Shown: positions 8,843 through 17,664, counted from the stretch's first letter. The stretch is DNA of 56,229 nt from an uncultured Lachnospiraceae bacterium (GCA_910588285.1 CAJUQB010000021.1:1642-57870), one strand, 5' to 3'. The notes: a model not told the origin generated them from the sequence alone. Numbers and translations are program-made.

Positions 8843-10008
8843 GGCGAAAACTGCTCCATGAACCTGCCGATCCGCGCCAGGCACTCCCGAATCTTCTCCT
8901 GGGAATAGGCGTAGGAGCAGCGCACATAGCCCTCTCCGCAGGCGCCGAAGGCATCCCCGGGAATCACTGCAACCTGCTGCTCATTCAGCAGGCGCCTGCA
9001 GAACTCCACGCTGGAAAGTCCGGTCCTTCGGATGGACGGGAACACATAGAAGGCCCCCTCCGGCTCCACCACATCAAGGCCCATGCCCCGAAAACCCTCC
9101 ACCAGAAGCTTCCTTCTCTGGTCATACTCCCTGCGCATCTCGTCAATCTCCTGATCGCGCACAGGGCTTGTCAATGCCTCCAGGGCCGCATACTGGCTGG
9201 TGGTTCCGGCGGACATGATAGTAAACTGATGGATCTTGTTCATGGCAGCAATGATCTCGGCCGGCCCCGCGGCAATGCCCATGCGCCATCCGGTCATGGC
9301 AAACGCCTTGGAGAAGCCGTTGAGCACCACCGTCCGCTCCCACATACCGGGCAGGGAGGCAATGGATACATGTGCCTTTCCGTAGGTCAGCTCTGCGTAA
9401 ATCTCATCACTGATCACCAGGATGTCATGTTCCATCAGAATACCGGAAATAGCCTCCAAATCCGCCTTCTCCATAATGGCCCCCGTAGGATTGCTGGGAA
9501 ATGGAAGAATCAGCGCGCGGGTCCGCTCTGTAATTGCTGCCTCCAGCTTCTGCGGTGTCAGCCGGAACCTGTCCTCTGATTTCATTTCCAGATGAACCGG
9601 CACACCCTGGCACAGCTCCACACAGGGAACGTAGGACACATAGGAGGGCTCCACCACCAGCACCTCATCCCCGGGATTCACCACTGCCCGAAGAGCCAGG
9701 TCAATGCCCTCGCTGGCTCCCACCGTAATCAGGATCTCATCCTGCCGGTCATAGTGAAGGCCGAACTTTTCCAGATACTCTGCTGCGGCAGCCCGAAGCT
9801 CCACGGTCCCCCGGTTGTCCGTGTATTTCGTCTGTGCCTTCTCAATGGAAGCAACCGCTGCCTGCCGCACATGGAGGGGCGTCTCAAAATCAGGCTCCCC
9901 TACTCCCAGGGATAGTGCTCCGGGCATGGTATTTGCCACATCAAAAAAATCCTTAATTCCGGAATCCGGCATATTTTTAACAATCTCCGAAATATATGAC
10001 TTTTTCAT
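8839..10008 (-). CDS. PLP-dependent class I/II aminotransferase
   Basis: 389 residues of the aspartate/aromatic aminotransferase fold. The PLP lysine is Lys234 in NGFSKAFAMTGWRMG, and SNPTGAIM and ISDEIYAEL are the usual cofactor-binding blocks. Substrate cannot be fixed from sequence; similar clostridial enzymes are annotated as aspartate or aromatic amino acid transaminases. Its start overlaps the CPBP protease stop by four bases and its stop overlaps the sfsA start by four bases. Three unrelated functions are thus translated as one coupled unit. Confidence 0.9.
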   Translation of the reverse strand: MKKSYISEIVKNMPDSGIKDFFDVANTMPGALSLGVGEPDFETPLHVRQAAVASIEKAQTKYTDNRGTVELRAAAAEYLEKFGLHYDRQDEILITVGASEGIDLALRAVVNPGDEVLVVEPSYVSYVPCVELCQGVPVHLEMKSEDRFRLTPQKLEAAITERTRALILPFPSNPTGAIMEKADLEAISGILMEHDILVISDEIYAELTYGKAHVSIASLPGMWERTVVLNGFSKAFAMTGWRMGIAAGPAEIIAAMNKIHQFTIMSAGTTSQYAALEALTSPVRDQEIDEMRREYDQRRKLLVEGFRGMGLDVVEPEGAFYVFPSIRRTGLSSVEFCRRLLNEQQVAVIPGDAFGACGEGYVRCSYAYSQEKIRECLARIGRFMEQFSP

Positions 10009-10862
10009 AACAGCTCCTCCAGCGCAGACTTTCGTCTATCACGAAGTAATACCATGCCTGCCGCAAAGGCCGCAATTCCCATGATATGAAAGATGATATA
10101 CAGAGGCAATTTGTCCTCCAATGCCATTGTAATATTCCCCAACACGCAGGTTCCCATAAAATTGAACACAATATGCAGCAGGGTGCTGGCGTACAGGCTG
10201 TGGAACCTGTGATAGACCCACCCCAGAATCAGCCCCAGGAAAAATGCATAGATTCCCTGCACCACATTCATATGCATGATCCCAAAGGCCAGCGCCTGAA
10301 TGATATTGGCCAGCCAGAATCTCCTGGTAGACTTCTGGGCATAAAAAAGCGTTACGCCGCGAAACACCAGCTCCTCTGCCATTGGCCCCAGGATCACCAC
10401 ATACAGGATGGTGGCCCATGTAATCTCTTCAATTCCGGCCATCTCCATCAGCTCAACATAGCTCTCCACAACCCTGGGAGCTGCCAGCTGGATCAGGTAA
10501 ATCAGATATTCTGCCAGAAACTGGCTGCCAAAGGCCACCAGAATCACTGCTGCAATTTTGGTAGGGTTGAGGACTGACTCCGGAATGCGCAGCTGCTTCC
10601 TTTTGCATCCAAAATAGTACCAAAGCCCAAAAATAACCAGCCCCAAAACAGCAAAGATAATACTAATCGGCATACTAAAGCCCATCAGATACTCGGTAAG
10701 CCCCATCCCGTCTGCACGGCCTCCCATCACAGCCACCATCGTGATCAGTGTCATGAGAATGGTACTTACCCCCAGGGTCAGCGCCGTATATGCCAGCAAC
10801 GGCACAAAGGACATACAGAACCAGCCAAATCGGGCCCATCTCTGTCTTGTTATTTCTTTCAT
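10005..10862 (-). CDS. CPBP family intramembrane glutamic endopeptidase
   Basis: 285 residues with about seven or eight hydrophobic segments. The family motif EExxxR is present as AEELVFRG (Glu163, Glu164, Arg168), followed by FGIMHMN and a later GLILGWVY helix, the other conserved membrane blocks of the CAAX protease/bacteriocin-processing (Abi) family. GGAGG seven bases before ATG 10862 sets the start. It is the first gene of the operon continuing through the aminotransferase and sfsA. The peptide substrate is unknown. Confidence 0.88.
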   Translation of the reverse strand: MKEITRQRWARFGWFCMSFVPLLAYTALTLGVSTILMTLITMVAVMGGRADGMGLTEYLMGFSMPISIIFAVLGLVIFGLWYYFGCKRKQLRIPESVLNPTKIAAVILVAFGSQFLAEYLIYLIQLAAPRVVESYVELMEMAGIEEITWATILYVVILGPMAEELVFRGVTLFYAQKSTRRFWLANIIQALAFGIMHMNVVQGIYAFFLGLILGWVYHRFHSLYASTLLHIVFNFMGTCVLGNITMALEDKLPLYIIFHIMGIAAFAAGMVLLRDRRKSALEELL

Positions 10863-11093
10863 AAAATCGCCTCCGTTTTCTTCCGCAAAACCTCTGTCTT
10901 ATTCTAGCATATGAAATTCCTTTGCACAATCATTTCATAAAAAAAATCGCCCCTCAAACCAAAATCTGTTCTCACGGGATGCGCACAGGCCATCTGCTTT
11001 TTCGCCCTCTTTTCCCGCAAATCCTTTCTGGACGGCCAGCCCAAAACATGTTATGATTACTGTAGATTCTATACTTTGCAGAAGAAATGTGAG

Positions 11094-11162
11094 CCACGCT
11101 CCATATAACAGATACCAGGCCACAGGCAATAGAAACCACGCTTCAAATTACAGATACCAGGC
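11094..11162. repeat. Direct repeat of 27 bp, period 42, upstream of the LysR gene
   Basis: Two copies at 11094-11120 and 11136-11162 share CCACGCT at the left and ACAGATACCAGGC at the right, with a few mismatches between. They lie in the 317-base divergent region between the CPBP protease and LysR genes and end 17 bases before the LysR start. Tandem sites in this position could be binding sites for the regulator or a simple duplication. Confidence 0.75.
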
Positions 11163-11179
11163 GGAAATGAGGGAATATC

Positions 11180-12073
11180 ATGACAAGCTTTCAGATTCAA
11201 TGCTTTATGACAGTAGCAGAATATTTGAACTTTACAGAGGCGGCCAGCCAGCTGTTCGTCGCCCAGTCCTCCTTAAGCCGCAACATCTCCAACCTGGAGG
11301 AAGAGCTTTCCCTGCAGCTGTTTCTCCGAACCAAGAAATACGTCCGCCTGACGCCGGCCGGCGCCATCCTTTTTGACGAGTTTTCCAGGCTGTCCCAGCA
11401 GTACTGCGCCGCGTTGGACCGGGCCAGGCAGGCACAGGCCAGCCTGGAGGGGCTGCTTAGGATCGGCATTATTGAGAATCAGCGCTCCGAGCATTTCCTG
11501 CCCAGGAGCATTAATTCCCTGCGCCAGATGCTGCCCAACCTGAAGATCGACCTGTTCCGGGCCAATTTCCGGGAGCTTCGGGAAGCCCTCTCCCGCAATG
11601 AGATTGATGTGGCTGTTACCGTTGATTTTGACGTGGATGCCTACCAGGATCAAACTATTGTCGTCCAGCCCTTTTTCACCTCCCAGGGCCGCTGTGTCAT
11701 CAGCAAGTTCCACCCCCTGGCCCACAAGGAAATCATTGCCATCGAGGATCTGAAAAACGAATCCCTGATCGCCATATCCCCGGAGGTCTCCCAGGGGGGC
11801 TATGACCACCTGCTGGAGCTGTGCCGGATCCATGGCTTTACCCCGCCCCAGATCTACCACGCCAGTTCCGTGGACAACCTGATCCTGATGGTGGAATCCG
11901 GCATGGGCTTTTCCGTTCTGGACGAGAATTCCGCCATCACCGGCAATTCCGCGGTGCGTTCCATCCCCATCAATGACCAGGGTCCTTTGTCTCTTGTGGC
12001 AATCTGGCACAAGAGCAATCTCAACCCTGCAATCCCCATGCTGATCAGCCGGCTGATGGAGCCGGAGGATTAA
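11180..12073 (+). CDS. LysR family transcriptional regulator
   Basis: 297 residues. The N-terminal winged helix contains FTEAASQLFVAQSSLSRNISNLEEEL, the usual LysR recognition helix region, followed by the LRTKKYVRLTPAG linker and a periplasmic-binding-type effector domain. GAGGG precedes ATG 11180. It is transcribed away from the CPBP protease operon, so either that operon or the downstream surface protein gene (12104) may be its target. The effector is unknown. Confidence 0.92.
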   Translation: MTSFQIQCFMTVAEYLNFTEAASQLFVAQSSLSRNISNLEEELSLQLFLRTKKYVRLTPAGAILFDEFSRLSQQYCAALDRARQAQASLEGLLRIGIIENQRSEHFLPRSINSLRQMLPNLKIDLFRANFRELREALSRNEIDVAVTVDFDVDAYQDQTIVVQPFFTSQGRCVISKFHPLAHKEIIAIEDLKNESLIAISPEVSQGGYDHLLELCRIHGFTPPQIYHASSVDNLILMVESGMGFSVLDENSAITGNSAVRSIPINDQGPLSLVAIWHKSNLNPAIPMLISRLMEPED

Positions 12074-12103
12074 TGCAGCTTCACTGATGTAAGGAGGATC
12101 CCT

Positions 12104-13570
12104 ATGAAAAAAAGCTCTTTCCTGCCCCTTTTTTCCGGAATATTCTGTCTCTTATTATCACTCTCTCCCTGCCTTACGGCAGGCGCTAATTCTGCCCAGG
12201 CAAGATGGTCCGGCATTTCCTCCACCGGAGCCATGGTCACAGATGAAAGCTGTCCCATTGAGGTGGAGCGGGAGCTTCTGACCTTTGATCTCATGGAATT
12301 CCCGGCCGATTATTTTATGGATGAAGGCGCCTACCAGTCCTATGGCGGCCAGGTAACCGCAGAGTACAGCTTTTACAATCCCGCTGATTATACGGTCACG
12401 GCCACACTGCTGTTCCCCATGGGGAATCCCCCCTCCTACCACGGCATTTCCTACGGGATCGACGGCCTCTACAGCCGCAGTACTGACGTAGACGCTGACA
12501 AATTCAACATTACCGTCAATGGCAATGTAATAGAAAAACAGCTGCGCCATTCCTTTTCCTATTCCCATGAACAATTTGAGCTGGAAAAGGATCTCCCGCG
12601 CCTGGCGGACAATTATGTGGAGGATGCATTTTACACCCCAAAGCTTCCTGTCCGCAAATACACCTACCGCATCAGCGATGTTGACCTGAATACCTACGAT
12701 GCGGCCAACGCTGCCTTTGATCTTTCTGTGGACAGCAACCGCACCAGAATCTATTTTCCCCAGTACAGCGGCTTTTCCGGCTTCGCGGACGGTTCCGTCC
12801 GGCTCAGCGCCTGGGTTCTGGAGCATGAGCCCCTGATGACTGTCTATGTGCTGGGGGAACCCTTGAAGGAGCCATTGGAATGGACGTTCTACGAAAACGG
12901 CGCTGTTGACGACAACCAAAAGATCCCGGGTACTGCATCTCTTGTGGCCACAGAGGAGCTCACCTTTTCCGAGCTTGTGCTGGAGGATTGGAAGGAGCAT
13001 TCCGGAGTTTCCAGGACAGACTGGTACAATGCTGTCGTAACCATGCTTCTGGAGGATTCCCTGAAGGGAAACGGTCCGTCCATTGGATTTGACCTGGGGG
13101 GCCGTGGGCTTTCCCCCACGCTGCTCTGCTGGTATCAATACGAAATCACCTTAGAGCCGGGAGAACGCATCACCAACACGGTAACTGCTCCCATGTACCC
13201 GGCCATTGACCAGGAGCTGTCCCCGTCTGTTTATGATTACACCTACCTGCTGTCCCCGGCCAGCACCTGGGCCGGCTTCGGGGCGCTTGAGATTGTGATC
13301 CGTACCCCCTACCATATGCTTGGGGATCAGGCAAAGCGTTTTTCCAAGACAGAGGACGGATACACCCTGTCCCTGGACGGGCTGCCGGAGGGAGAGCTGG
13401 AATTCTCCCTCTGTGCCTCGGAGCGTCCTGTCGGGGAGTTTCCCTCCCATCGAAATTACATCCTTCGGCAGCTGGTGATCCCGCTGATCCTTCTTGCGGT
13501 TCTCCTGACCGGCTGCATTTTGCTTGGGATATTCCTATATAGAAGAAAGCGTATCAGAAAAAGCCGATAA
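12104..13570 (+). CDS. Secreted membrane-anchored protein, DUF4424-like
   Basis: 488 residues. A signal peptide (residues 1 to about 28, MKKSSFLPLFSG then a long hydrophobic run) and one C-terminal membrane helix followed by a basic tail (YRRKRIRKSR) place most of the protein outside the cell. The opening of the mature part, with TGAMVTDESCPIEVE and later TAEYSFYNPADYTVTATLLF, resembles DUF4424 beta-sandwich proteins, a family without known function; this match is from memory. AAGGAGG precedes the ATG, 30 bases after the LysR stop, so the two may be cotranscribed. Confidence 0.7.
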   Translation: MKKSSFLPLFSGIFCLLLSLSPCLTAGANSAQARWSGISSTGAMVTDESCPIEVERELLTFDLMEFPADYFMDEGAYQSYGGQVTAEYSFYNPADYTVTATLLFPMGNPPSYHGISYGIDGLYSRSTDVDADKFNITVNGNVIEKQLRHSFSYSHEQFELEKDLPRLADNYVEDAFYTPKLPVRKYTYRISDVDLNTYDAANAAFDLSVDSNRTRIYFPQYSGFSGFADGSVRLSAWVLEHEPLMTVYVLGEPLKEPLEWTFYENGAVDDNQKIPGTASLVATEELTFSELVLEDWKEHSGVSRTDWYNAVVTMLLEDSLKGNGPSIGFDLGGRGLSPTLLCWYQYEITLEPGERITNTVTAPMYPAIDQELSPSVYDYTYLLSPASTWAGFGALEIVIRTPYHMLGDQAKRFSKTEDGYTLSLDGLPEGELEFSLCASERPVGEFPSHRNYILRQLVIPLILLAVLLTGCILLGIFLYRRKRIRKSR

Positions 13571-13586
13571 ACCGGCTGACCCCAGA

Positions 13587-13635
13587 TGTAAAAACTAATA
13601 CCTGGAAGATAGTTGTAAAATCTAATACCTGGAAG
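13587..13635. repeat. Direct repeat of 22 bp, period 27, carrying the next gene's RBS
   Basis: Copies at 13587-13608 and 13614-13635 differ at one position (TGTAAAA then A or T, then CTAATACCTGGAAG). The second copy ends in the GGAAGGAG ribosome binding site of the GH5 lipoprotein gene, so the duplication produced two similar translation-initiation regions in tandem. Confidence 0.8.
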
Positions 13636-13644
13636 GAGTTGCCC

Positions 13645-14514
13645 ATGAAACAAAAGATCCTTTTCTTTGCCATCCTGCTGCTCATCTGCCTGCCCCTCCT
13701 GTCTGCCTGCGGCAACAATTCAGGCACAGCTCCTTCACAAAAGGACAATGCCAGTGTGAAAAGCTCTGACAGCCAGACATCCCCGGGCGGCCAGGAAAGC
13801 CACAGGCCCCCCTCCGATCATCCTAAGGACGACAAGGCCGCTTCTGCCGGCACAGACAACAGAACCAATGATGCCGGCCAGGGCCTGTACGTGATTGTGG
13901 ACTGGCACATTTTATCGGACAGCAACCCCAATACCTATCTGGCAGAAGCAAAGGAATTTTTTCGGGAAATCTCTTCCGAATATTCCGAAGCGGATCACAT
14001 TTTGTATGAGATCTGCAATGAACCCAATGGCAATACCGGCTGGGCGGATATCAAATCCTACGCCCTGGAGGTCATTCCGGTAATACGGGCCAATGATCCG
14101 GATGCTGTTATTATCATAGGAACCCCAAACTGGTGCCAGTACGTGGATCAGGCTGCCGCAGATCCCATTACTGAATATGGCAACCTGATGTATTCCCTTC
14201 ACTTCTACGCTGCCACCCACAAGGAGGAATTGCGCAGTCAGATGGCCGCAGCCATCTCCCGAGGGCTTCCCATTTTTGTGACAGAATACGGCATCTGCGA
14301 TGCCAGCGGCAGCGGCGGTCTGGATCTTGATCAGGCCAGCCAATGGGTAGCTGCCATGGATGAATACGGCGTCAGCCATGTAGCCTGGAACCTTTCCAAC
14401 AAGAATGAGAGCTCTGCTATATTAAAAAGCTCCTGCAGCAAGACCAGCGGCTTCACCCAGGAGGATCTCAGCGATTCCGGTCTGTGGCTGTATCGGATGC
14501 TGGCCGACCACTAG
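13645..14514 (+). CDS. GH5-family cellulase lipoprotein lacking the first barrel strands
   Basis: 289 residues. A lipoprotein signal ends at LLSAC (Cys22). A Ser/Pro/Asp-rich linker runs to about residue 78, then the sequence enters a glycoside hydrolase family 5 barrel in the middle, at GLYVIVDWHIL. The acid/base Glu126 (CNEPNG) and the nucleophile Glu214 (TEYG) are present. The first roughly 90 residues of a GH5 domain, including the first barrel strands and the conserved arginine region, are absent. The join to the linker is in frame. The (beta/alpha)8 barrel cannot close as drawn, so activity is doubtful. ATG 13645 follows GGAAGGAG; an upstream TTG is less likely. Confidence 0.82.
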   Translation: MKQKILFFAILLLICLPLLSACGNNSGTAPSQKDNASVKSSDSQTSPGGQESHRPPSDHPKDDKAASAGTDNRTNDAGQGLYVIVDWHILSDSNPNTYLAEAKEFFREISSEYSEADHILYEICNEPNGNTGWADIKSYALEVIPVIRANDPDAVIIIGTPNWCQYVDQAAADPITEYGNLMYSLHFYAATHKEELRSQMAAAISRGLPIFVTEYGICDASGSGGLDLDQASQWVAAMDEYGVSHVAWNLSNKNESSAILKSSCSKTSGFTQEDLSDSGLWLYRMLADH

Positions 14515-14602
14515 GGCAGCCAGCATCCCGGCAATAATTTCAATATAACTATTTCGTATACCCTTTGGTGAGAGAACATATATTTGTCTCCCCTGGGCGC
14601 GG

Positions 14603-15019
14603 ATGCTAAAGATTGTCCGCCGGATGATTGACCAGTATCCCTTTGCAGGCATCTGCTGCAACCTCCAGATGATCTCCCATTTAAAACGCAGGGATTTTGC
14701 CAATATTGTGCGGGAGCTTCGTGAGGCCACCGGCGGGATCCGCGCCATGCAGCAGCTGTCTGATTCCGTGGATATCTGCGCTACCCAGGTTATGTCTACC
14801 CTCCAGGGCATCTGTGCACTGCAGGCCGGCGTAAAATACATCGCTGTGTTCTACTGCTTCATGCAGATGGGCGGCGCAGATGAACATGGCCTTTACAGCG
14901 GCGTGGACGCCAAGCTGGTTTATTCCGCCCTGACCCAATTCCTGGAGATGTCTGGCTGCGATGCACGCATTATGGCATGCGCCCCCCAGAACTCCGGACG
15001 AGTTAAGTTTCTTTATTGA
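14603..15019 (+). pseudogene. Transaldolase/fructose-6-phosphate aldolase-like remnant
   Basis: 138 residues open from ATG 14603, without a good ribosome binding site. QYPFAGICCNLQMISHLKRRDF aligns with the transaldolase-family start (YPIDGVTTNPS and onward), with the TTNPS motif changed. REATGGIRAMQQL then jumps to the part that in intact enzymes follows the Schiff-base lysine strand, and CDARIMACAPQN matches the later KIMAASFKN strand. About 60 residues containing the catalytic lysine are missing. This is most likely a decayed gene. The flank 14515-14602 holds nothing I recognise. Confidence 0.6.
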
Positions 15020-15058
15020 CAGCGGACATGTGATCCGGAAGTAACATCGAAAAACCGA

Positions 15059-15089
15059 TAAGGGCTGACGCAGCCTGCGTCAGCCCTTA
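15059..15089 (-). terminator. Rho-independent terminator after the flavoprotein gene
   Basis: A perfect 14-base stem (15059-15072 with 15076-15089) with a three-base loop. An A-run just left of it reads as U-rich on the minus strand. It sits about 20 bases beyond the stop of the gene at 15111. Confidence 0.85.
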
Positions 15090-15110
15090 CTTCACTGGAA
15101 CCTATTTTGA

Positions 15111-16097
15111 TTATCCTCTCTTGTGAGGCGGAAGAATCTCCGGAATGTTGAAGCTCTTAATCCGCTCTGCACTTGCCTTATACTTCTCGGTACTTCTGTT
15201 GGCAATGGCCTTGCCCTCATTCTCCTTGATATCGTCCGCATGTCCGAACTTGCCCTGGAGCATGTCGTGTGCGTGACCCTCATTCTCGGCCGGGAAGGAG
15301 AACACCGGCTTGCCGTCCACAATGTCAAGGGTTCCTTCCAGTCCGCAGGTCATGCAGATTGCCTGCACATCGCTGGGCTGCTCCGGAAAATAGAAGTTCT
15401 TGCCATGGCAGTGCGGGCAGACACCCTTGTCGCCCTTCCACAGCTTCTTCTTGTAGCTCTCATCATCCTTGTGGCTCTTGAATTCCTCTGCAGCCAGGGC
15501 CAGGTTGCGCCCCACCTCACGGCAGCGCTCCACCTTCTCGTCCTCCATGATGATGTTCTTGGACCATGCGAACTTCTCATTGTTGATAATGGGCCAGCCG
15601 CCGGAAAGAGCCAGGATGGAATTATCGTACTCTATGGCTGTCGCCCAGTCGGAGCCGCCGATGCCGATAAAGGAAATACATCTGGTATCTAAAAGCCTGG
15701 GGTCCACATCCTTTGCATTGGGGTCATGCTCTGCAATCTGATGGGCCACCATGTTCATGGCGCGGTCAAGACGCGGTCCGAAGCGGTCCATAATGGTATG
15801 TGCCAGCCCGCTGGCTCCGCACTCAAAGATCGGATCCACGAACAGGATCCCATCTGCATCCAGAACCAGATCTCTGAAATCGTCAAATTCATCCTTTCTG
15901 GTACAGACATTGCCCTTGCCCATAACAAGGCTGCGGGAGCATGCAACGCATCCGGTACAATGCTGGATGTCCCAATCCATCAGATGCACAAAGGAAACCT
16001 CTGCCCCTGCCTCCTGGGCTGCGATCAGAGCTTCCTTACACATTGCGTCATTGCTTCCGTTTCTGGTACCCAAAGATACACCAAGAATTTTTGCCAT
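15111..16097 (-). CDS. Flavodoxin/NADPH-dependent FMN reductase family protein with zinc ribbon
   Basis: 328 residues. The N-terminus (ILGVSLGTRNGSNDAM) is the FMN-binding loop of iron-sulfur flavoprotein and FMN reductase families. Cysteines at 47, 50, 53 and 65 (CTGCVAC, then C) could carry an iron-sulfur cluster or redox disulfide. The C-terminal third has CPHC and CMTC pairs (227/230 and 248/251), a zinc ribbon that ordinary flavodoxin reductases lack. GGAGG precedes ATG 16097, and a near-consensus promoter lies directly upstream, so an in-frame extension to 16340 would cross the promoter and is rejected. The electron acceptor is unknown. Confidence 0.85.
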   Translation of the reverse strand: MAKILGVSLGTRNGSNDAMCKEALIAAQEAGAEVSFVHLMDWDIQHCTGCVACSRSLVMGKGNVCTRKDEFDDFRDLVLDADGILFVDPIFECGASGLAHTIMDRFGPRLDRAMNMVAHQIAEHDPNAKDVDPRLLDTRCISFIGIGGSDWATAIEYDNSILALSGGWPIINNEKFAWSKNIIMEDEKVERCREVGRNLALAAEEFKSHKDDESYKKKLWKGDKGVCPHCHGKNFYFPEQPSDVQAICMTCGLEGTLDIVDGKPVFSFPAENEGHAHDMLQGKFGHADDIKENEGKAIANRSTEKYKASAERIKSFNIPEILPPHKRG

Positions 16098-16139
16098 TAC
16101 GTTATCCTCCTTATGGTCATGTTTCTTCCGTTTTTCTTT

Positions 16140-16168
16140 ATTATAATTTTCCAATTTCCAAAAGTCAA
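16140..16168 (-). promoter_or_regulatory. Promoter of the flavoprotein gene
   Basis: On the minus strand, TTGACT (16163-16168) and TATAAT (16140-16145) are separated by 17 bases, a near-perfect sigma-A promoter about 40 bases from the start codon. The rest of 16169-16365 is AT-rich and otherwise featureless. Confidence 0.85.
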
Positions 16169-16365
16169 ATATCGTTTTTGCATGGCGATTTGCACAATAA
16201 TCTTTGTATTTATTTTCACAAACTCTGATTTCTGTATCTTTTTTTGCCAGATACCCTGAGATTTTTTTGTTATTTTCCCTGTTTTTCCTGTTCAGTAATG
16301 CAAAAAAACGATTACTGAAATGAGTTTGAACATCAGACACCTACTGCTACAGGATCTGAAAACAA

Positions 16366-17589
16366 TCATTCTTCTATATAGGCTGCCGCCACATTTTCCA
16401 TCACATCATCCTCCGGCCTGTCCACAATGGCCCCATGTTCCCGGGACAGCTCCTGCAGATGGGCAACTCTGCGGTTTACGGATAAAACAACCGCCTGTAT
16501 GCGGCTGTCATCCCCATACATTCCCGCATCCCGAAACACCTCCCTGATGTCCTGGTCAAGGCCCTTTATCGCTTCAAAGTCAATCCAGTCAAAGGAGGTG
16601 ACAAGCCGGACCTGCTCCTCATGCCTTCTCTTGAAGGGCTTGCATTCCATCCCCTTGCCGGCTATGATCTGCGCCGGCAGCTTGTCATAGCCCAGGGAAG
16701 ACCCGCTGTCAAAAACAGGGGCAGGCCCGATCCATTCCAAAGTACCTGCATTGCGGATCAGCCCGAAATTGTTCAGATGCCGGTCCTCATTGGCAATCAA
16801 ATAATCCAGCACCAGCATCTGGTCCATGGCATGAACCATCCCCTGAATCCCCAATGCCTGGCAGCAGTTGAGATAATGGCGGTAAAGGCTGGTACTATTA
16901 TCCTTTTTCATGGTCTTCATCACCCGCCAGGCACTGACAAACTCTGTGTCAGCCGTGATAAAATCCTCGCACACGCTGTAGGGGACCTCATCCTCCCACA
17001 CCAACCAGTAAGGCGCATGGGGAATTCCCATCCTCCTGCACACCATGGTTGCGATCACCTCATGGAAGGGCTGCAGCATAAGGGGGGCGCTCCCTCCCTT
17101 CACTAGGCAGCGCCTGCCGCTCATCAGCTTCCAGCGCTTCTTCAGACATCCATCAGAGGTGTTATCTGGAGAATGGATGTTCCATGGCCCTTGCTTTTCT
17201 GTTCTTCCAAACAGGAGATCCCCCATATCCTCTGTAAAGGCATTGGTGAAAAAATTGACCCTTTCCCACTCTATATCCTCACGTTCAAACGGGCGGATCC
17301 AGTACTGATCCGAGAGGGATAAGCCCATACATTTCGTAATCAGCATCCGGGGATTGGAAAGCTGCAGCGTCTCCAAAGCCTGCCTCACGCCGCTGCGGCT
17401 TGCAGGAATGGAACGGTCCGCCCACCATTCATTCAGTGCGGCACGGTCAACCGCGCCATGGCGGACCGGAATCCCAACCGGCAGGTGTTTCGGATGATAC
17501 ACCTCGTCGATTCTGCGGATCACGCACACCGTCTCATCCAGCTCCAGCTTTGCCACGGGAATTCCTTTGTGCATCAGAATATAGTACAA
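16366..17589 (-). CDS. Solo HipA-like serine/threonine kinase
   Basis: 407 residues. The kinase core is recognisable: a possible ATP-binding Lys164 in CLVKGG, the catalytic loop NEDRHLNNFGL (Asp269 to Asn274) and the metal-binding FDSGSS (Asp294). The N-terminal 120 residues differ from classic HipA. A consensus AGGAGGTGA followed after seven bases by TTG at 17589 is the likely start; upstream ATGs at 17658 and 17622 lie before or at this site. No HipB-like antitoxin flanks it, so it is not an ordinary hipBA toxin-antitoxin pair. Similar solo kinases such as CtkA exist. Its substrate is unknown. Confidence 0.8.
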   Translation of the reverse strand: MYYILMHKGIPVAKLELDETVCVIRRIDEVYHPKHLPVGIPVRHGAVDRAALNEWWADRSIPASRSGVRQALETLQLSNPRMLITKCMGLSLSDQYWIRPFEREDIEWERVNFFTNAFTEDMGDLLFGRTEKQGPWNIHSPDNTSDGCLKKRWKLMSGRRCLVKGGSAPLMLQPFHEVIATMVCRRMGIPHAPYWLVWEDEVPYSVCEDFITADTEFVSAWRVMKTMKKDNSTSLYRHYLNCCQALGIQGMVHAMDQMLVLDYLIANEDRHLNNFGLIRNAGTLEWIGPAPVFDSGSSLGYDKLPAQIIAGKGMECKPFKRRHEEQVRLVTSFDWIDFEAIKGLDQDIREVFRDAGMYGDDSRIQAVVLSVNRRVAHLQELSREHGAIVDRPEDDVMENVAAAYIEE

Positions 17590-17664
17590 GGCCCTTTCAC
17601 CTCCTTTTGTTCTACCGACCATTTTAGCATATGCCGCTAAGATACGCAAGCCGGGCAAAGGAAG

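Noticed and set aside
11273..12010. Minus-strand 245-codon frame
   Set aside because: Antisense to the LysR gene, with no family features.
15123..16259. Long plus-strand frames
   Set aside because: Antisense to the flavoprotein gene, whose motifs, promoter and ribosome binding site are clear.
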